Shown: piece after piece, positions 1-7,952 of the stretch
Position numbering within the stretch: the stretch's first letter is position 1
Layout of the letters: each line of letters starts with the position of its first letter
From: JBGTIS01 sp041745535
GTDB lineage: Bacteria; Bacteroidota; Bacteroidia; Cytophagales; Cyclobacteriaceae
NCBI GenBank assembly: GCA_041745535.1
Contig: JBGTIS010000204.1
Span: 1-13,829 of the forward strand
Length of the DNA stretch: 13,829 nucleotides
Direction: 5' to 3'
The notes under the pieces: generated by a model
The model's input: only the letters and a program-made list of their open reading frames with translations
What the model was told of the DNA's origin: nothing
Databases searched by the model: none
Made by a program: the position numbers and the translations under genes

Positions 1-1451
1 GGCCAGGTAATGGAAAGGCTGTCTATAGCAACGGCATTTCCCAGGCCAAAATGAGCTACAGCGCTATTTTGGGAGAGATAACCGGACCCACCGGAAATTT
101 CCTGTAACCACACCCGGTCAGCTACATACACCCGGATTTTAGCGCCATAGGCATCCCGGTTACTGAGCGTACCTTCCAGCTTTAGCTTAAGCCAGTTATT
201 CTCCTCTTCGCTATGGTTGATGTATACCAGGGCTGGTTCAAACTTTCCCTGCCTGTCGGTTACCGTTGCTACAATTACATCCGGATATCCATCATTGTTC
301 AGATCGCCTATGGTAGTTCCTCTGGCGGTAGTTTTGTTCGGAATTAAATGGGGAGGGGTCACATCCACAAACCGCCCATCCATGTGCTGGCGGAAAAGCC
401 GGTTATCCTGCTTGGCATTCGCATCCAGCATTGATCCATTGGCCACAAACAGATCCGGGTATGAATCGTTGTTATAATCGAAAAAGACAGCACTCCAGCT
501 TACTTCATCTTTTACCTGAACACCTAATTGGGCTGCGCTTTCCTCAAAAGCATTACCATGGTTGGTCAGCATTAAATTTTCCAAAAAGTTCGATACGTAA
601 TAATCCAGTCGTCCATCTCCATTGTAATCACCCACGGCAATGCCCATTCCATCAATGGCAGCTCTTGCAGGAGATGTTGGTGCTACCTCAGAAAATTCCG
701 CTTTCGGAAATTGATTAATAAATAAAGTATTCGGAGAAAACTCGTAGCCGAAATCATTGATAACAAACAGGTCAACGTCATCGTCATTGTCAAAATCTGA
801 AAAGGCTCCGGCCAGCCCTGCTCCCGAATTTTCTACCTTCTTTGTTTTTGTGATATCAGTAAACTGAAAATTCCCATTGTTCTGATAAAATACATTTGCC
901 AACCCCCTGTTCTTCCATTGAAAATAGGGTTCCTGCTCGTATCCGACATAATTCAATATATAGATGTCCAGGTCACCATCCTGGTCGCAATCTGCCAATA
1001 AAACCGATGAGCTCCAGGTTTCAGGATCATCCGGAAAGGGAGTAAGCACTTCAAATCTTATTCCTTCCACATTCTTCAAAATGATATTGGGTTCCCTGGT
1101 ATCCGTAGTAATCACCAGGTCTTTAAAGCCATCGTTATCCAGGTCGCCTGAAACCGCCCCCACGGTTTTGAATAATCCAACGCCATCGGTTATGCCTGCT
1201 TCACTGCTTACATTCTCAAATTGCCCATTCCCTTTATTCCGAAAAAGCTGATCCTGATCCAGTCCACCGGTAAAGTACAAATCCTCGTGCCCATCGTTGT
1301 TGTAATCGAAAACAACCACCCCACCGCCAATTAACTTGGGGTCATAATGCCTGACCTGCACATTTAAAATGGAGGCTTCTTCCGCGAAGGGCCATTGTGC
1401 CCAGGCAGGTCTTACCAGCAGCAGCAAAAAGAATGTAATCCAACCCTTCAT
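1..1451 (-). CDS. FG-GAP/VCBS repeat protein with ASPIC/UnbV domain (CRTAC1-like), 3' end outside the window
   Basis: This frame is open from an ATG at 1451 to the left edge (483 codons seen), so the C-terminus is missing. The product begins with a signal peptide, a hydrophobic stretch ending in AWA before Gln19, so export is likely. Seven calcium-loop motifs of DxNxDGxxD type start near residues 49, 103, 154, 219, 275, 325 and 383, as expected for one seven-bladed beta-propeller. An ASPIC/UnbV domain follows from about residue 430, with GAKIRV and HFGLG, and the window cuts it at DSLSITW. Proteins of this family are extracellular or surface-attached in Bacteroidota, with mostly unknown ligands. 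The gene follows the GH51 gene after a 268-bp gap containing an inverted repeat, so it may be the last member of the same operon or a separate unit. Family is secure; function is not. Confidence 0.9.
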   Translation of the reverse strand, partial: MKGWITFFLLLLVRPAWAQWPFAEEASILNVQVRHYDPKLIGGGVVVFDYNNDGHEDLYFTGGLDQDQLFRNKGNGQFENVSSEAGITDGVGLFKTVGAVSGDLDNDGFKDLVITTDTREPNIILKNVEGIRFEVLTPFPDDPETWSSSVLLADCDQDGDLDIYILNYVGYEQEPYFQWKNRGLANVFYQNNGNFQFTDITKTKKVENSGAGLAGAFSDFDNDDDVDLFVINDFGYEFSPNTLFINQFPKAEFSEVAPTSPARAAIDGMGIAVGDYNGDGRLDYYVSNFLENLMLTNHGNAFEESAAQLGVQVKDEVSWSAVFFDYNNDSYPDLFVANGSMLDANAKQDNRLFRQHMDGRFVDVTPPHLIPNKTTARGTTIGDLNNDGYPDVIVATVTDRQGKFEPALVYINHSEEENNWLKLKLEGTLSNRDAYGAKIRVYVADRVWLQEISGGSGYLSQNSAVAHFGLGNAVAIDSLSITW

Positions 1452-1510
1452 CAATATTACAATAAGTTTTTAGTACCCTGAAAACTAAATTATGCAGCAT
1501 TTTTCAGTTT

Positions 1511-1607
1511 TGTCATTCCGAAAGAATGCCGCAATGGAATTGTGAGGAATCTTTGCCATGCAGTTGATCGGCTATGGGGCAAAGATTCCTCCTTCCTCGG
1601 AATGACA
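1511..1607. repeat. Intergenic interrupted inverted repeat (REP/MITE-like hairpin)
   Basis: The outer arms TGTCATTCCG (1511-1520) and CGGAATGACA (1598-1607) are perfect inverse complements. The inner arms GAGGAATCTTTGCC (1544-1557) and GGCAAAGATTCCTC (1578-1591) are also perfect over 14 bp. They enclose a 20-nt loop. Between outer and inner arms the left side has 23 nt and the right side only 6 nt; the extra left segment is itself self-complementary (CATTC/GAATG and CAAT/ATTG). No T-run follows on either strand, so it is not an ordinary intrinsic terminator. It lies between the stop of the GH51 gene and the start of the next FG-GAP gene. From memory, similar ATTCC-rich palindromes are scattered between genes in many Bacteroidota genomes; copy number here needs a genome search. 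Confidence 0.8.
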
Positions 1608-1631
1608 TTAGGAAAAATAAAGCCTCATCTG

Positions 1632-1645
1632 GTCGGCATCCCGAC
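1632..1645. repeat. Small GC-rich hairpin beside the inverted repeat
   Basis: GTCGG (1632-1636) and CCGAC (1641-1645) pair around a CATC loop. It sits 24 bp from the larger inverted repeat in the same gap. It may be part of the same repeat unit or a transcript-end stabiliser for the GH51 gene. The rest of the 268-bp gap (1452-1719) is AT-rich, and I see no gene or convincing promoter in it. Confidence 0.4.
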
Positions 1646-1719
1646 GGCAAGGAATACTTTATAACTATTGCTGACCTGCTTATAATCCCAATTATGTTGC
1701 TTTTCCGGAGATCAGCAAA

Positions 1720-3297
1720 TTATTTGATTTTGCCTTTTATCAGCGTCAACGAATGGGCAGGAAAGCTATAGGTAACTTTTTGTCCTTTCGCATTAATGGC
1801 GGCCTTCTCCGTAGTTTTTACTTTTTCTGAATCGAAATCATTTTCAGCCTTAATATCAGCTCCATTTACTTCATACACGCTCAGGTTGCCGTTAAAGCTG
1901 CCTTCCTGAAGCACGATGTCAGTGGTGATGGGCTGATCCTGATGCCGGTTGACTACCGCCAGGATTACTTCACCATTATTTATGGAGGCTGAAACATCCA
2001 GATAAGGCACATTTTTTTGCTCGGTAGTACTTTCACCCAGCCCGATAAAAAACTCCTCAGTGTCGTAGGTATCGCAATCCACAAAAACATCCAGCGCCGT
2101 GCCCTGCATGTGCTGCGCAAACAGTTGCAACGGGTAATAGATGGTTTGCTTGAACATGCCGGTTTCATTGGTAAACATCGGACCGATTACATTCACCAGC
2201 TGGGCCATATTGGCCATTTTTACCACATCAGCGTTTCGAATAAAGGCGTTTATAAATCCAGCGATCACAAGGGCATCTTCCAGGTTATAATGTTCTTCCA
2301 GGGCCCGGGTTCCCTTCATAGAATCCCCTACCCTCGCCCGATACCAGATATTGTATTCATCCCAGGCTATGTAAATAGGGTCTCGGTCGCCGCGATCAGC
2401 CTGTGCCATTTCCCGGTCAATCAAACCCCTGATCAGTTGGGTACGTTGTTCAAGCACCAGCGGCGTAGAAAGAAAGTTGTAGTAGTTGTTATCCGGATTT
2501 CCTACATACATATGGATGGCAATATAGTCAACCACATCTTTGAGCTCACTTAAAATAGTAGCGTTCCACTCATTCGGATCGGCATTCGGCCGGTAATTGG
2601 ATGAACCAGCCGCCACCAGCTGGATAGATGGGTCTGTTAACTTCATCAGTTTGGCCGCTTCTCTGGCCTTTTTGCTGTAGTCCTCTGCATTCAGGTGGCC
2701 CATTTGCCAAAAACCATCCATTTCATTGCCCAAACTCCAGTATTTAATTTGATAGGGTTCGGGAAAACCATGCTGCTTTCTCAATTCCGCATAGTAGGAA
2801 CCCTCTTTTACATTGGTGTACTCCACCCATCGTTGGGCCTCTTCGATGGTACCTGTTCCCATATTCACGGAGAAGTAGGGTTCAGTTCCGAGTTTTTTGG
2901 CGAATTTCATGAATTCATTGGTGCCAAATTCATTCGTTTCCAAACGGTCCCAGGCCAGTTCCATTCTGGGCACCCGTTCAGGACCTACGCCATCTTCCCA
3001 ATGATAATTAGAAACAAAATTACCGCCCGGATATCGGGTCAGGGTAACGTTCAAACCTTTCGCCCCTTCCAGCACATCTTTACGAAAGCCATCTTCGTCT
3101 GACAAGGGTGAACCAGGTTCATAAATGCCACCGTACACACAGCGCCCCAGGTGTTCTACAAAATTGCCATAGAGGAGCGGACTAATTTCACCAATGGTCC
3201 GGTCGGTATCAATCTTGATTCTGGCATTTTGCGATAAAGCTTCAGTAAGGGAAAATAGTACCAGAAGAATCGTTATAAGTTTTTGATTTACGGTCAT
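1720..3297 (-). CDS. Exported GH51 alpha-L-arabinofuranosidase (compact, AbfA-like)
   Basis: Retaining exo-enzyme expected to release terminal alpha-L-arabinofuranosyl residues from arabinan, arabinoxylan or their oligosaccharides. The 525-residue length fits a signal peptide plus the usual catalytic barrel of about 500 residues. GNFVEHLG (residues 45-51) and TRYPGGNFVSNY are GH51 signatures. The acid/base is Glu192 in SLGNEMDG and the nucleophile is Glu314 in AWDEYNIW; both are intact. The tail from about 320 to 525 is the usual beta-sandwich domain, ending in SFPAHSLTLI. The N-terminus is a short signal peptide cleaved near LSQ (residues 21-23), with no lipobox, implying a periplasmic site. 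It is last of the four enzyme genes, 65 bp after the other GH51 gene, and the two are not recent duplicates because their N-terminal and catalytic motifs differ clearly. Confidence 0.95.
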   Translation of the reverse strand: MTVNQKLITILLVLFSLTEALSQNARIKIDTDRTIGEISPLLYGNFVEHLGRCVYGGIYEPGSPLSDEDGFRKDVLEGAKGLNVTLTRYPGGNFVSNYHWEDGVGPERVPRMELAWDRLETNEFGTNEFMKFAKKLGTEPYFSVNMGTGTIEEAQRWVEYTNVKEGSYYAELRKQHGFPEPYQIKYWSLGNEMDGFWQMGHLNAEDYSKKAREAAKLMKLTDPSIQLVAAGSSNYRPNADPNEWNATILSELKDVVDYIAIHMYVGNPDNNYYNFLSTPLVLEQRTQLIRGLIDREMAQADRGDRDPIYIAWDEYNIWYRARVGDSMKGTRALEEHYNLEDALVIAGFINAFIRNADVVKMANMAQLVNVIGPMFTNETGMFKQTIYYPLQLFAQHMQGTALDVFVDCDTYDTEEFFIGLGESTTEQKNVPYLDVSASINNGEVILAVVNRHQDQPITTDIVLQEGSFNGNLSVYEVNGADIKAENDFDSEKVKTTEKAAINAKGQKVTYSFPAHSLTLIKGKIK

Positions 3298-3362
3298 TGA
3301 AAGTAATTTTTATTGTTCATATTTATTTATTAAAAGCACGGAAAAAGTATTAAAAACAACAC

Positions 3363-5447
3363 TTATAAAAGTTCATACCGGTAAATATTGATGGTAGCGG
3401 CATTGACCACTAACTTTTCTCCTCCTGTCAGGGTGCCCTCTTCCAGGGTAACTTCCGGTTCCTTCCCGACAATATTCCGGGCCATTACAGATGTCCCCGC
3501 AATGGTCCATTTTTTAACCGAATTGGAAACATTCGCACCGGTTAATTGGAGGGTGATTTCCTGATCCGATTCCGTAGGATTGACAATAGCGATGGTTAAT
3601 GCTTTTCGATCTGCGGTTAATGCCGCTACCATGTCCAGTGGATAGGTGTCGCCACCCGCATTTATGCTGGGTTGCCCGCCTCCAATGGGCCACTTTGGAG
3701 CAGGCTGCGGTACATTACCTGCTATCGCCACCGGGATCGTTCCCATTTGTGATTGGTATAACTTAAACAATAAGCCTGTCGAATTATAAATTACATCGGT
3801 ATCGTTAAAAGAAAGACAGGAGGAGCCAAAGGTAAAACCAGCCATTTTGATGAGGTCGGTATGGCGGATAATCTCATTCAGAGCCCTCGCATAACCGATG
3901 GTTACTCCCAGCGTTGGCGTGGGATGTACCCAGTTGGTAAAGTAGGCCCACTCATCGAGATAAACAGCAACGTTCTTCGCGCCAGGAATCCGTTTCCGGT
4001 ATGCCTGATAATGTTCCGCTTTTGCCCGTACCCGGTTGGCAGGTCTTCGGGTCCAGTCAATCAATGGTTCTTCAACGTTTACATACTTTCCTGCTTCAAT
4101 GTCGAATCTCTGATCTACGGCACAATAGAAGTGCTCGCTCATGTAATCAATATTTTTCAGTGCATGCCGTAACAACCCGCCGGTCCAGTCGGATGCCGAA
4201 TCATATTCAGCCTTGATTTTTCCGGTAGCTTTGTAGGCACTGCCCGTAATGGTCATTTCTTCCAGTGAGGCCCCGGAAGCAACCAGTTGAATGGTTGGAT
4301 CCACTGCCTTCATCTTTTCGGCGAACATATTATGTTTGATGATGTGGCTTTTCAGATTGGTTTGACCCAATTGCCACCAACCATAGCTTTCATTGCCGAC
4401 ACACCACAGCCTGATACCGAAGGGCTCCGGATGTCCGTTCTCAGCCCTAAGTGTACCCATGGGGGTGTGCGCAGCACCATTCACATATTCAACCCATTGG
4501 GCAGCGGAATAGGCATCACCCAGTCCGGCATTCACCGTGAGGCTGAGTTCTACACCGATCAACTCGGCAAACCTGATCATTTCATGGGTACCCACATCGT
4601 TATTTTCCATGGCATCCCAGGCATATTCATAACGAGGAGGTCGTTGGTCGGGGTCTCCAATACCATCCCGCCAGTCATAGCCGGAACTCATATTGCCGCC
4701 CCATCGGTAAATGCCGGAATTCAAATCCCTTAGTAAAGCGATCACATCGGGGCGAAATCCGTCAATATTATCTTCAGGCATCAGAGATACCGCACCCACA
4801 GAGAAAGTTCCCTCCCCAATGCCAGTAATTTCAAGCCGCGCCTCTTTGCTATTATGCCTGCAATCCAGTGTGAAGGGATATTTTTTATATTCGTCTGTTA
4901 ATTGAGCCAGCGTAACCGAGGCTTTCTGATCCGAACCTTCACCCCATATTAAACTGATGGTAACCTTCACGCCAAGGCTTCCGGACAATACAATGCGTCC
5001 TACATATTTTTTATCCGCCACCACCGCCAGTCCAGCCTGGGCAATTCCTTGGGGTGTAGTAGAATTGGTACTTATTTTTGGTGTATGAGCGCCCACATAA
5101 GCGTTGGCGGAATCCATCACCACAGCCTCCGGATCATCTACTGGCCTCCACTGGTTAATGCTATCCCTTGTGTTGATGGGATCTAATGTATCATTCAAAT
5201 CGACGGTGTAAAAGAATTTTCTGTCATCCAGTACTTCAGCCCACAAACCATCGTCAATCAGGTCACCTACATCCACATTGCCAAGGGGTTCCAAAAACAT
5301 ACCATATACATAGGGGGAAATAGGCTCCCCCGTAGATCCAATATCTATTTTGGCTACAATTCCATCGGGTAATTTGTCCGCCTGCTGACTGCTGGAATTT
5401 GTAATGAGAATGGAAAATACCAATAAGAAATAGAATCCGTTTTTCAT
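3363..5447 (-). CDS. Exported GH51 alpha-L-arabinofuranosidase with inserted accessory module
   Basis: Second GH51 enzyme, 694 residues, about 170 longer than its neighbour. The signal peptide ends near NSSSQQ (residues 17-22), with Gln at or near the mature N-terminus and no lipobox. The barrel starts with YVYGMFLEPLG (46-56) and a GLWAEVL strand. It is then interrupted by about 150 residues (roughly 76-222) that look like a beta-sandwich of CBM4/9 type, as in plant and fungal GH51 enzymes. The barrel resumes at YRWGGNMSSGYDW. The acid/base is Glu353 in VGNESYG and the nucleophile is Glu499 in YLDEWAY. The C-terminal sandwich covers about 560-694. The start lies 6 bp after the GH43 stop, so translation is probably coupled. 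Expected role: periplasmic removal of arabinofuranose branches. The family is secure; the identity of the insert is inferred from pattern only. Confidence 0.93.
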   Translation of the reverse strand: MKNGFYFLLVFSILITNSSSQQADKLPDGIVAKIDIGSTGEPISPYVYGMFLEPLGNVDVGDLIDDGLWAEVLDDRKFFYTVDLNDTLDPINTRDSINQWRPVDDPEAVVMDSANAYVGAHTPKISTNSTTPQGIAQAGLAVVADKKYVGRIVLSGSLGVKVTISLIWGEGSDQKASVTLAQLTDEYKKYPFTLDCRHNSKEARLEITGIGEGTFSVGAVSLMPEDNIDGFRPDVIALLRDLNSGIYRWGGNMSSGYDWRDGIGDPDQRPPRYEYAWDAMENNDVGTHEMIRFAELIGVELSLTVNAGLGDAYSAAQWVEYVNGAAHTPMGTLRAENGHPEPFGIRLWCVGNESYGWWQLGQTNLKSHIIKHNMFAEKMKAVDPTIQLVASGASLEEMTITGSAYKATGKIKAEYDSASDWTGGLLRHALKNIDYMSEHFYCAVDQRFDIEAGKYVNVEEPLIDWTRRPANRVRAKAEHYQAYRKRIPGAKNVAVYLDEWAYFTNWVHPTPTLGVTIGYARALNEIIRHTDLIKMAGFTFGSSCLSFNDTDVIYNSTGLLFKLYQSQMGTIPVAIAGNVPQPAPKWPIGGGQPSINAGGDTYPLDMVAALTADRKALTIAIVNPTESDQEITLQLTGANVSNSVKKWTIAGTSVMARNIVGKEPEVTLEEGTLTGGEKLVVNAATINIYRYELL

Positions 5448-5453
5448 AAATAA

Positions 5454-6449
5454 TTAGTCCATTGGTGTTACAACCGGCCAGTTGTTTTCCCATTTTATTT
5501 CTCTGATTTTTAGTTTGGAATGCCCTTCATCCTTCACATCATAGGCATGAAAGATCAGGTAATCTTTCCCATCAAAGGTATAAGTACTGTTATGCCCAAC
5601 CCCCGCGTAATTATCGTTGCCTTCTATCACCAGTGAACCGCCCCCTTCAATCATAGGTTTGCCCTCTTTATCCAAATAGGGACCAGTCACATTTTCAGAC
5701 CGGCCAACCACTACTTTATAGGTACTCTCTTTTCCCCGACAGCAATAATCCCAGGAAACGAAAAGATAGTAATACCCATTTTTCCTGAAAATAAAGGGAG
5801 CTTCAATGGGGGCATCTCCCGCTACAGAATCGGGCAGGAAATGGCTTCTTTTACGTTTTGCCACTGTATACCATTCTTCAGGGGTAGCGATGGCCGTTCG
5901 ATTCGGCGTCAATTTCACCAGTTTCATCCCTTCCCAGAAGGAGCCAAATACCATCCAGGGAGAACCGTTGTCATCCGCTATCACATTAGGATCAATGGCG
6001 TTCCACAAGTCCCGGCCGGGTACCGACTGCACGATCATTCCCTGATCAACCCATTTAAATTCTGGATCATCAGGATGCAGGGTTTTGTTGGTAGCCAATC
6101 CGATTGCCGATGTATTTTTTCCAAAGGCCGATACAGAATAATAGATATAGTATTGTCCGTTGGCATAAGATATATCCGGCGCCCAGATGTGCCCTTTGAA
6201 TCCGTTTACGGTCTTGAAGGTCCATTCGGGGGCCTGTTCAAAAACCGGATTTTCCTGTTTCCAGGTTTTCATATCTTTCGAACTGAAAACTGAAATTCCC
6301 CTACCCGTGCAAAAAAGGTAGTACGTATCGTCCTGTTTAATCAGGACCGGGTCATGCACCCTGATGTCTTCGGAATATTGGCTAAAACCGCTGGTTCCCG
6401 TCATCAGAAGGACGGATAGCATAAACAATTTGTAAAATAACGATCGCAT
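5454..6449 (-). CDS. Exported GH43 endo-1,5-alpha-L-arabinanase-like enzyme (subfamily 5 type)
   Basis: Inverting five-bladed propeller hydrolase expected to cut alpha-1,5-arabinan or arabino-oligosaccharides. The 331 residues are a signal peptide (cleaved near GFSQ, residues 21-24) plus a single catalytic domain. The catalytic triad is visible: base Asp33 in VHDP, pKa modulator Asp153 in NAIDP and acid Glu216 in IEAPF. The motifs HIWAPDIS, FVSWDYCCRG (tandem Cys 236-237) and VGHNS (His286) are typical of arabinanases rather than of GH43 xylosidases. There is no lipobox, so a periplasmic site is likely, where it would shorten imported oligosaccharides. It is packed 6 bp from the genes on both sides. 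Whether it is endo- or exo-acting cannot be read from the sequence. Confidence 0.92.
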   Translation of the reverse strand: MRSLFYKLFMLSVLLMTGTSGFSQYSEDIRVHDPVLIKQDDTYYLFCTGRGISVFSSKDMKTWKQENPVFEQAPEWTFKTVNGFKGHIWAPDISYANGQYYIYYSVSAFGKNTSAIGLATNKTLHPDDPEFKWVDQGMIVQSVPGRDLWNAIDPNVIADDNGSPWMVFGSFWEGMKLVKLTPNRTAIATPEEWYTVAKRKRSHFLPDSVAGDAPIEAPFIFRKNGYYYLFVSWDYCCRGKESTYKVVVGRSENVTGPYLDKEGKPMIEGGGSLVIEGNDNYAGVGHNSTYTFDGKDYLIFHAYDVKDEGHSKLKIREIKWENNWPVVTPMD

Positions 6450-6455
6450 ATTTAT

Positions 6456-7940
6456 TTACTTTTTTTTTCCCCAAACAGCGGTTCCATTTTGATTCAGCCC
6501 CGTAAATAATAGGGTTGAAGCAATTTTATTTTCCCAATCCCTTCCCCGGTGAACAAAAACTTCTTCTATCGTGCCATCTTCCCAGCGTAGTGTAAGCTTA
6601 GGTTCAGCATATTCCCAGGTATTGACTGATTTGCCATTAACAGTACCATCTTCATCCAATGTAATGGTAGCGGAACGTTGCATATCCGCGGAAATCTGTT
6701 CCGCCGAAAAACCTGGTACTACGCCATAGTGAAAAAAAATACGTTCCCAGGTACCGGGAATTTCCCCTTTTGTAATCGGTGTGTCCTCCACATTGGCAAA
6801 CCTTTCCGGAGATACGGCAGGCCAACCATCTTCCGTCCAAAACATCTGTCGCACGTGCATGTCCATAAAATAAAAATTCTCTCCCGGTCGCCCCTGATGC
6901 GCCATAAAATACTGCCCCTCCTTTTGAAATACCGAGCAATGGGCAGTTCCCTGCCATCCCTGATGATTTTCAAATCGATAGGGTGCCAGAATCATTGGTA
7001 TATTGTCTGTTTCATCATTCATATTATTCCCATTGAAGTCAAGAAATGGTCCTTCCGGGTTGTCAGCCCTACCGACGCGGACATTATATTTAGTTTCCAG
7101 CCAGTCGTAGGAGAGGAACAGGTAATATTTATCAAAACCTTCATTATATATAATTTCAGGAGCTTCAATATTTCCATTAATTTGATTGCCTGTAAAACCC
7201 CGCTGAGCGATTCTAACGCCTTTATCTCCCACTTTCGCGGGTAAACCGGTGGTAGCATCAAGTTTAATAATATAAATGCCATCCCAGGCGGAACCATAAT
7301 AAAACCAGTGGTTTCCGCTTTTATCGATCAATACGGTCGGGTCAATGGCATTGGTCTGGATGGCCGCGTTGTCTAAAGAAGTAACTACGAGCTCTTTTTC
7401 CGTCCAGGGCCCTTCCGGAGAGGTTGCCGTAGCCAGTCCGATCACACTTAACCTGGGCGTAGGAGATGATAAGGAATAATATAACCTAAACTCACCACCG
7501 GTTTTTATTACATAGGGAGCCCAAAGGGCATCGAAAGGTTCTCCGCCATTGGATCTGATAAACTCCACACCTTTGAAAGGCAATACAGGAAAAACCCATC
7601 CTCTGAATTCCCATTCCACCAGGTCCCGGGATCGCCTCACCTGCAGACCCGGCCTGATGCTCCCGCCATACGCTACATCGGTGCTATAGCTGTAAAAAAA
7701 GTCTCCTTCTTTTATAACCGAAGGATCATGCACATTGTAGGAACCCCATTTTGCATATAAGGAAGGATCAGCAATTTCACCATAGGTATCTGAAATCTGA
7801 TTGATATCAAAGGGGGTAGGTTCTTCGGGTACCTTTGTTGTATCCGGGCCATTGGTAATCGGGTCTTTGGGCACACCTTCTTCGTCCTTTGAACAGGACA
7901 TGACCACAAGAAGTATGAAGAGCATGTAGGCATATTTCAT
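6456..7940 (-). CDS. Surface lipoprotein GH43 arabinanase with C-terminal accessory domain (subfamily 4 type)
   Basis: The 494-residue product starts with a lipoprotein signal ending VMSC (Cys16), followed by SKDEE, which resembles the acidic export signal that sends Bacteroidota lipoproteins to the cell surface. A Pro/Thr-rich linker (about 22-45) precedes the propeller. Catalytic residues: base Asp72 in NVHDP, modulator Asp200 in NAIDP, acid Glu259 in IEAPE. ALWAPYV and GTAHCS (His334) fit arabinanases. Residues from about 385 form an extra beta-rich domain resembling the GH43 C-terminal domain of two-domain arabinanases. Expected role: the first, extracellular cut of arabinan before SusCD import. 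The ATG lies 12 bp after the FG-GAP stop and is preceded by the purine run AAAGGGGAAG, an unusual Shine-Dalgarno-like sequence for this phylum. Function is confident; substrate detail is inferred. Confidence 0.93.
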   Translation of the reverse strand: MKYAYMLFILLVVMSCSKDEEGVPKDPITNGPDTTKVPEEPTPFDINQISDTYGEIADPSLYAKWGSYNVHDPSVIKEGDFFYSYSTDVAYGGSIRPGLQVRRSRDLVEWEFRGWVFPVLPFKGVEFIRSNGGEPFDALWAPYVIKTGGEFRLYYSLSSPTPRLSVIGLATATSPEGPWTEKELVVTSLDNAAIQTNAIDPTVLIDKSGNHWFYYGSAWDGIYIIKLDATTGLPAKVGDKGVRIAQRGFTGNQINGNIEAPEIIYNEGFDKYYLFLSYDWLETKYNVRVGRADNPEGPFLDFNGNNMNDETDNIPMILAPYRFENHQGWQGTAHCSVFQKEGQYFMAHQGRPGENFYFMDMHVRQMFWTEDGWPAVSPERFANVEDTPITKGEIPGTWERIFFHYGVVPGFSAEQISADMQRSATITLDEDGTVNGKSVNTWEYAEPKLTLRWEDGTIEEVFVHRGRDWENKIASTLLFTGLNQNGTAVWGKKK

Positions 7941-7952
7941 AAATCTTCCCCT

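Noticed and set aside
1490..1500. TAATTTAG on the minus strand upstream of the left-edge FG-GAP gene as a promoter
   Set aside because: It has one mismatch to the -7 consensus and no -33 element.
1511..1607. The inverted repeat as an intrinsic terminator
   Set aside because: No T-tract follows the stem on either strand, and the two sides of the stem are unequal.
1574..1771. 65-codon plus-strand frame across the intergenic repeat
   Set aside because: It begins inside the inverted repeat, runs into the antisense of the GH51 tail, and its product has no recognisable features.
2017..2553. Plus-strand open frame of 178 codons inside the GH51 gene, and similar plus-strand frames elsewhere
   Set aside because: They lie antisense to genes with intact family motifs, encode no recognisable domain and lack leaders; they are shadows of minus-strand coding.
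3298..3362. The 65-bp gap between the two GH51 genes as a site for a promoter or terminator
   Set aside because: It is AT-rich but shows no convincing stem or consensus promoter; cotranscription is the simpler reading.
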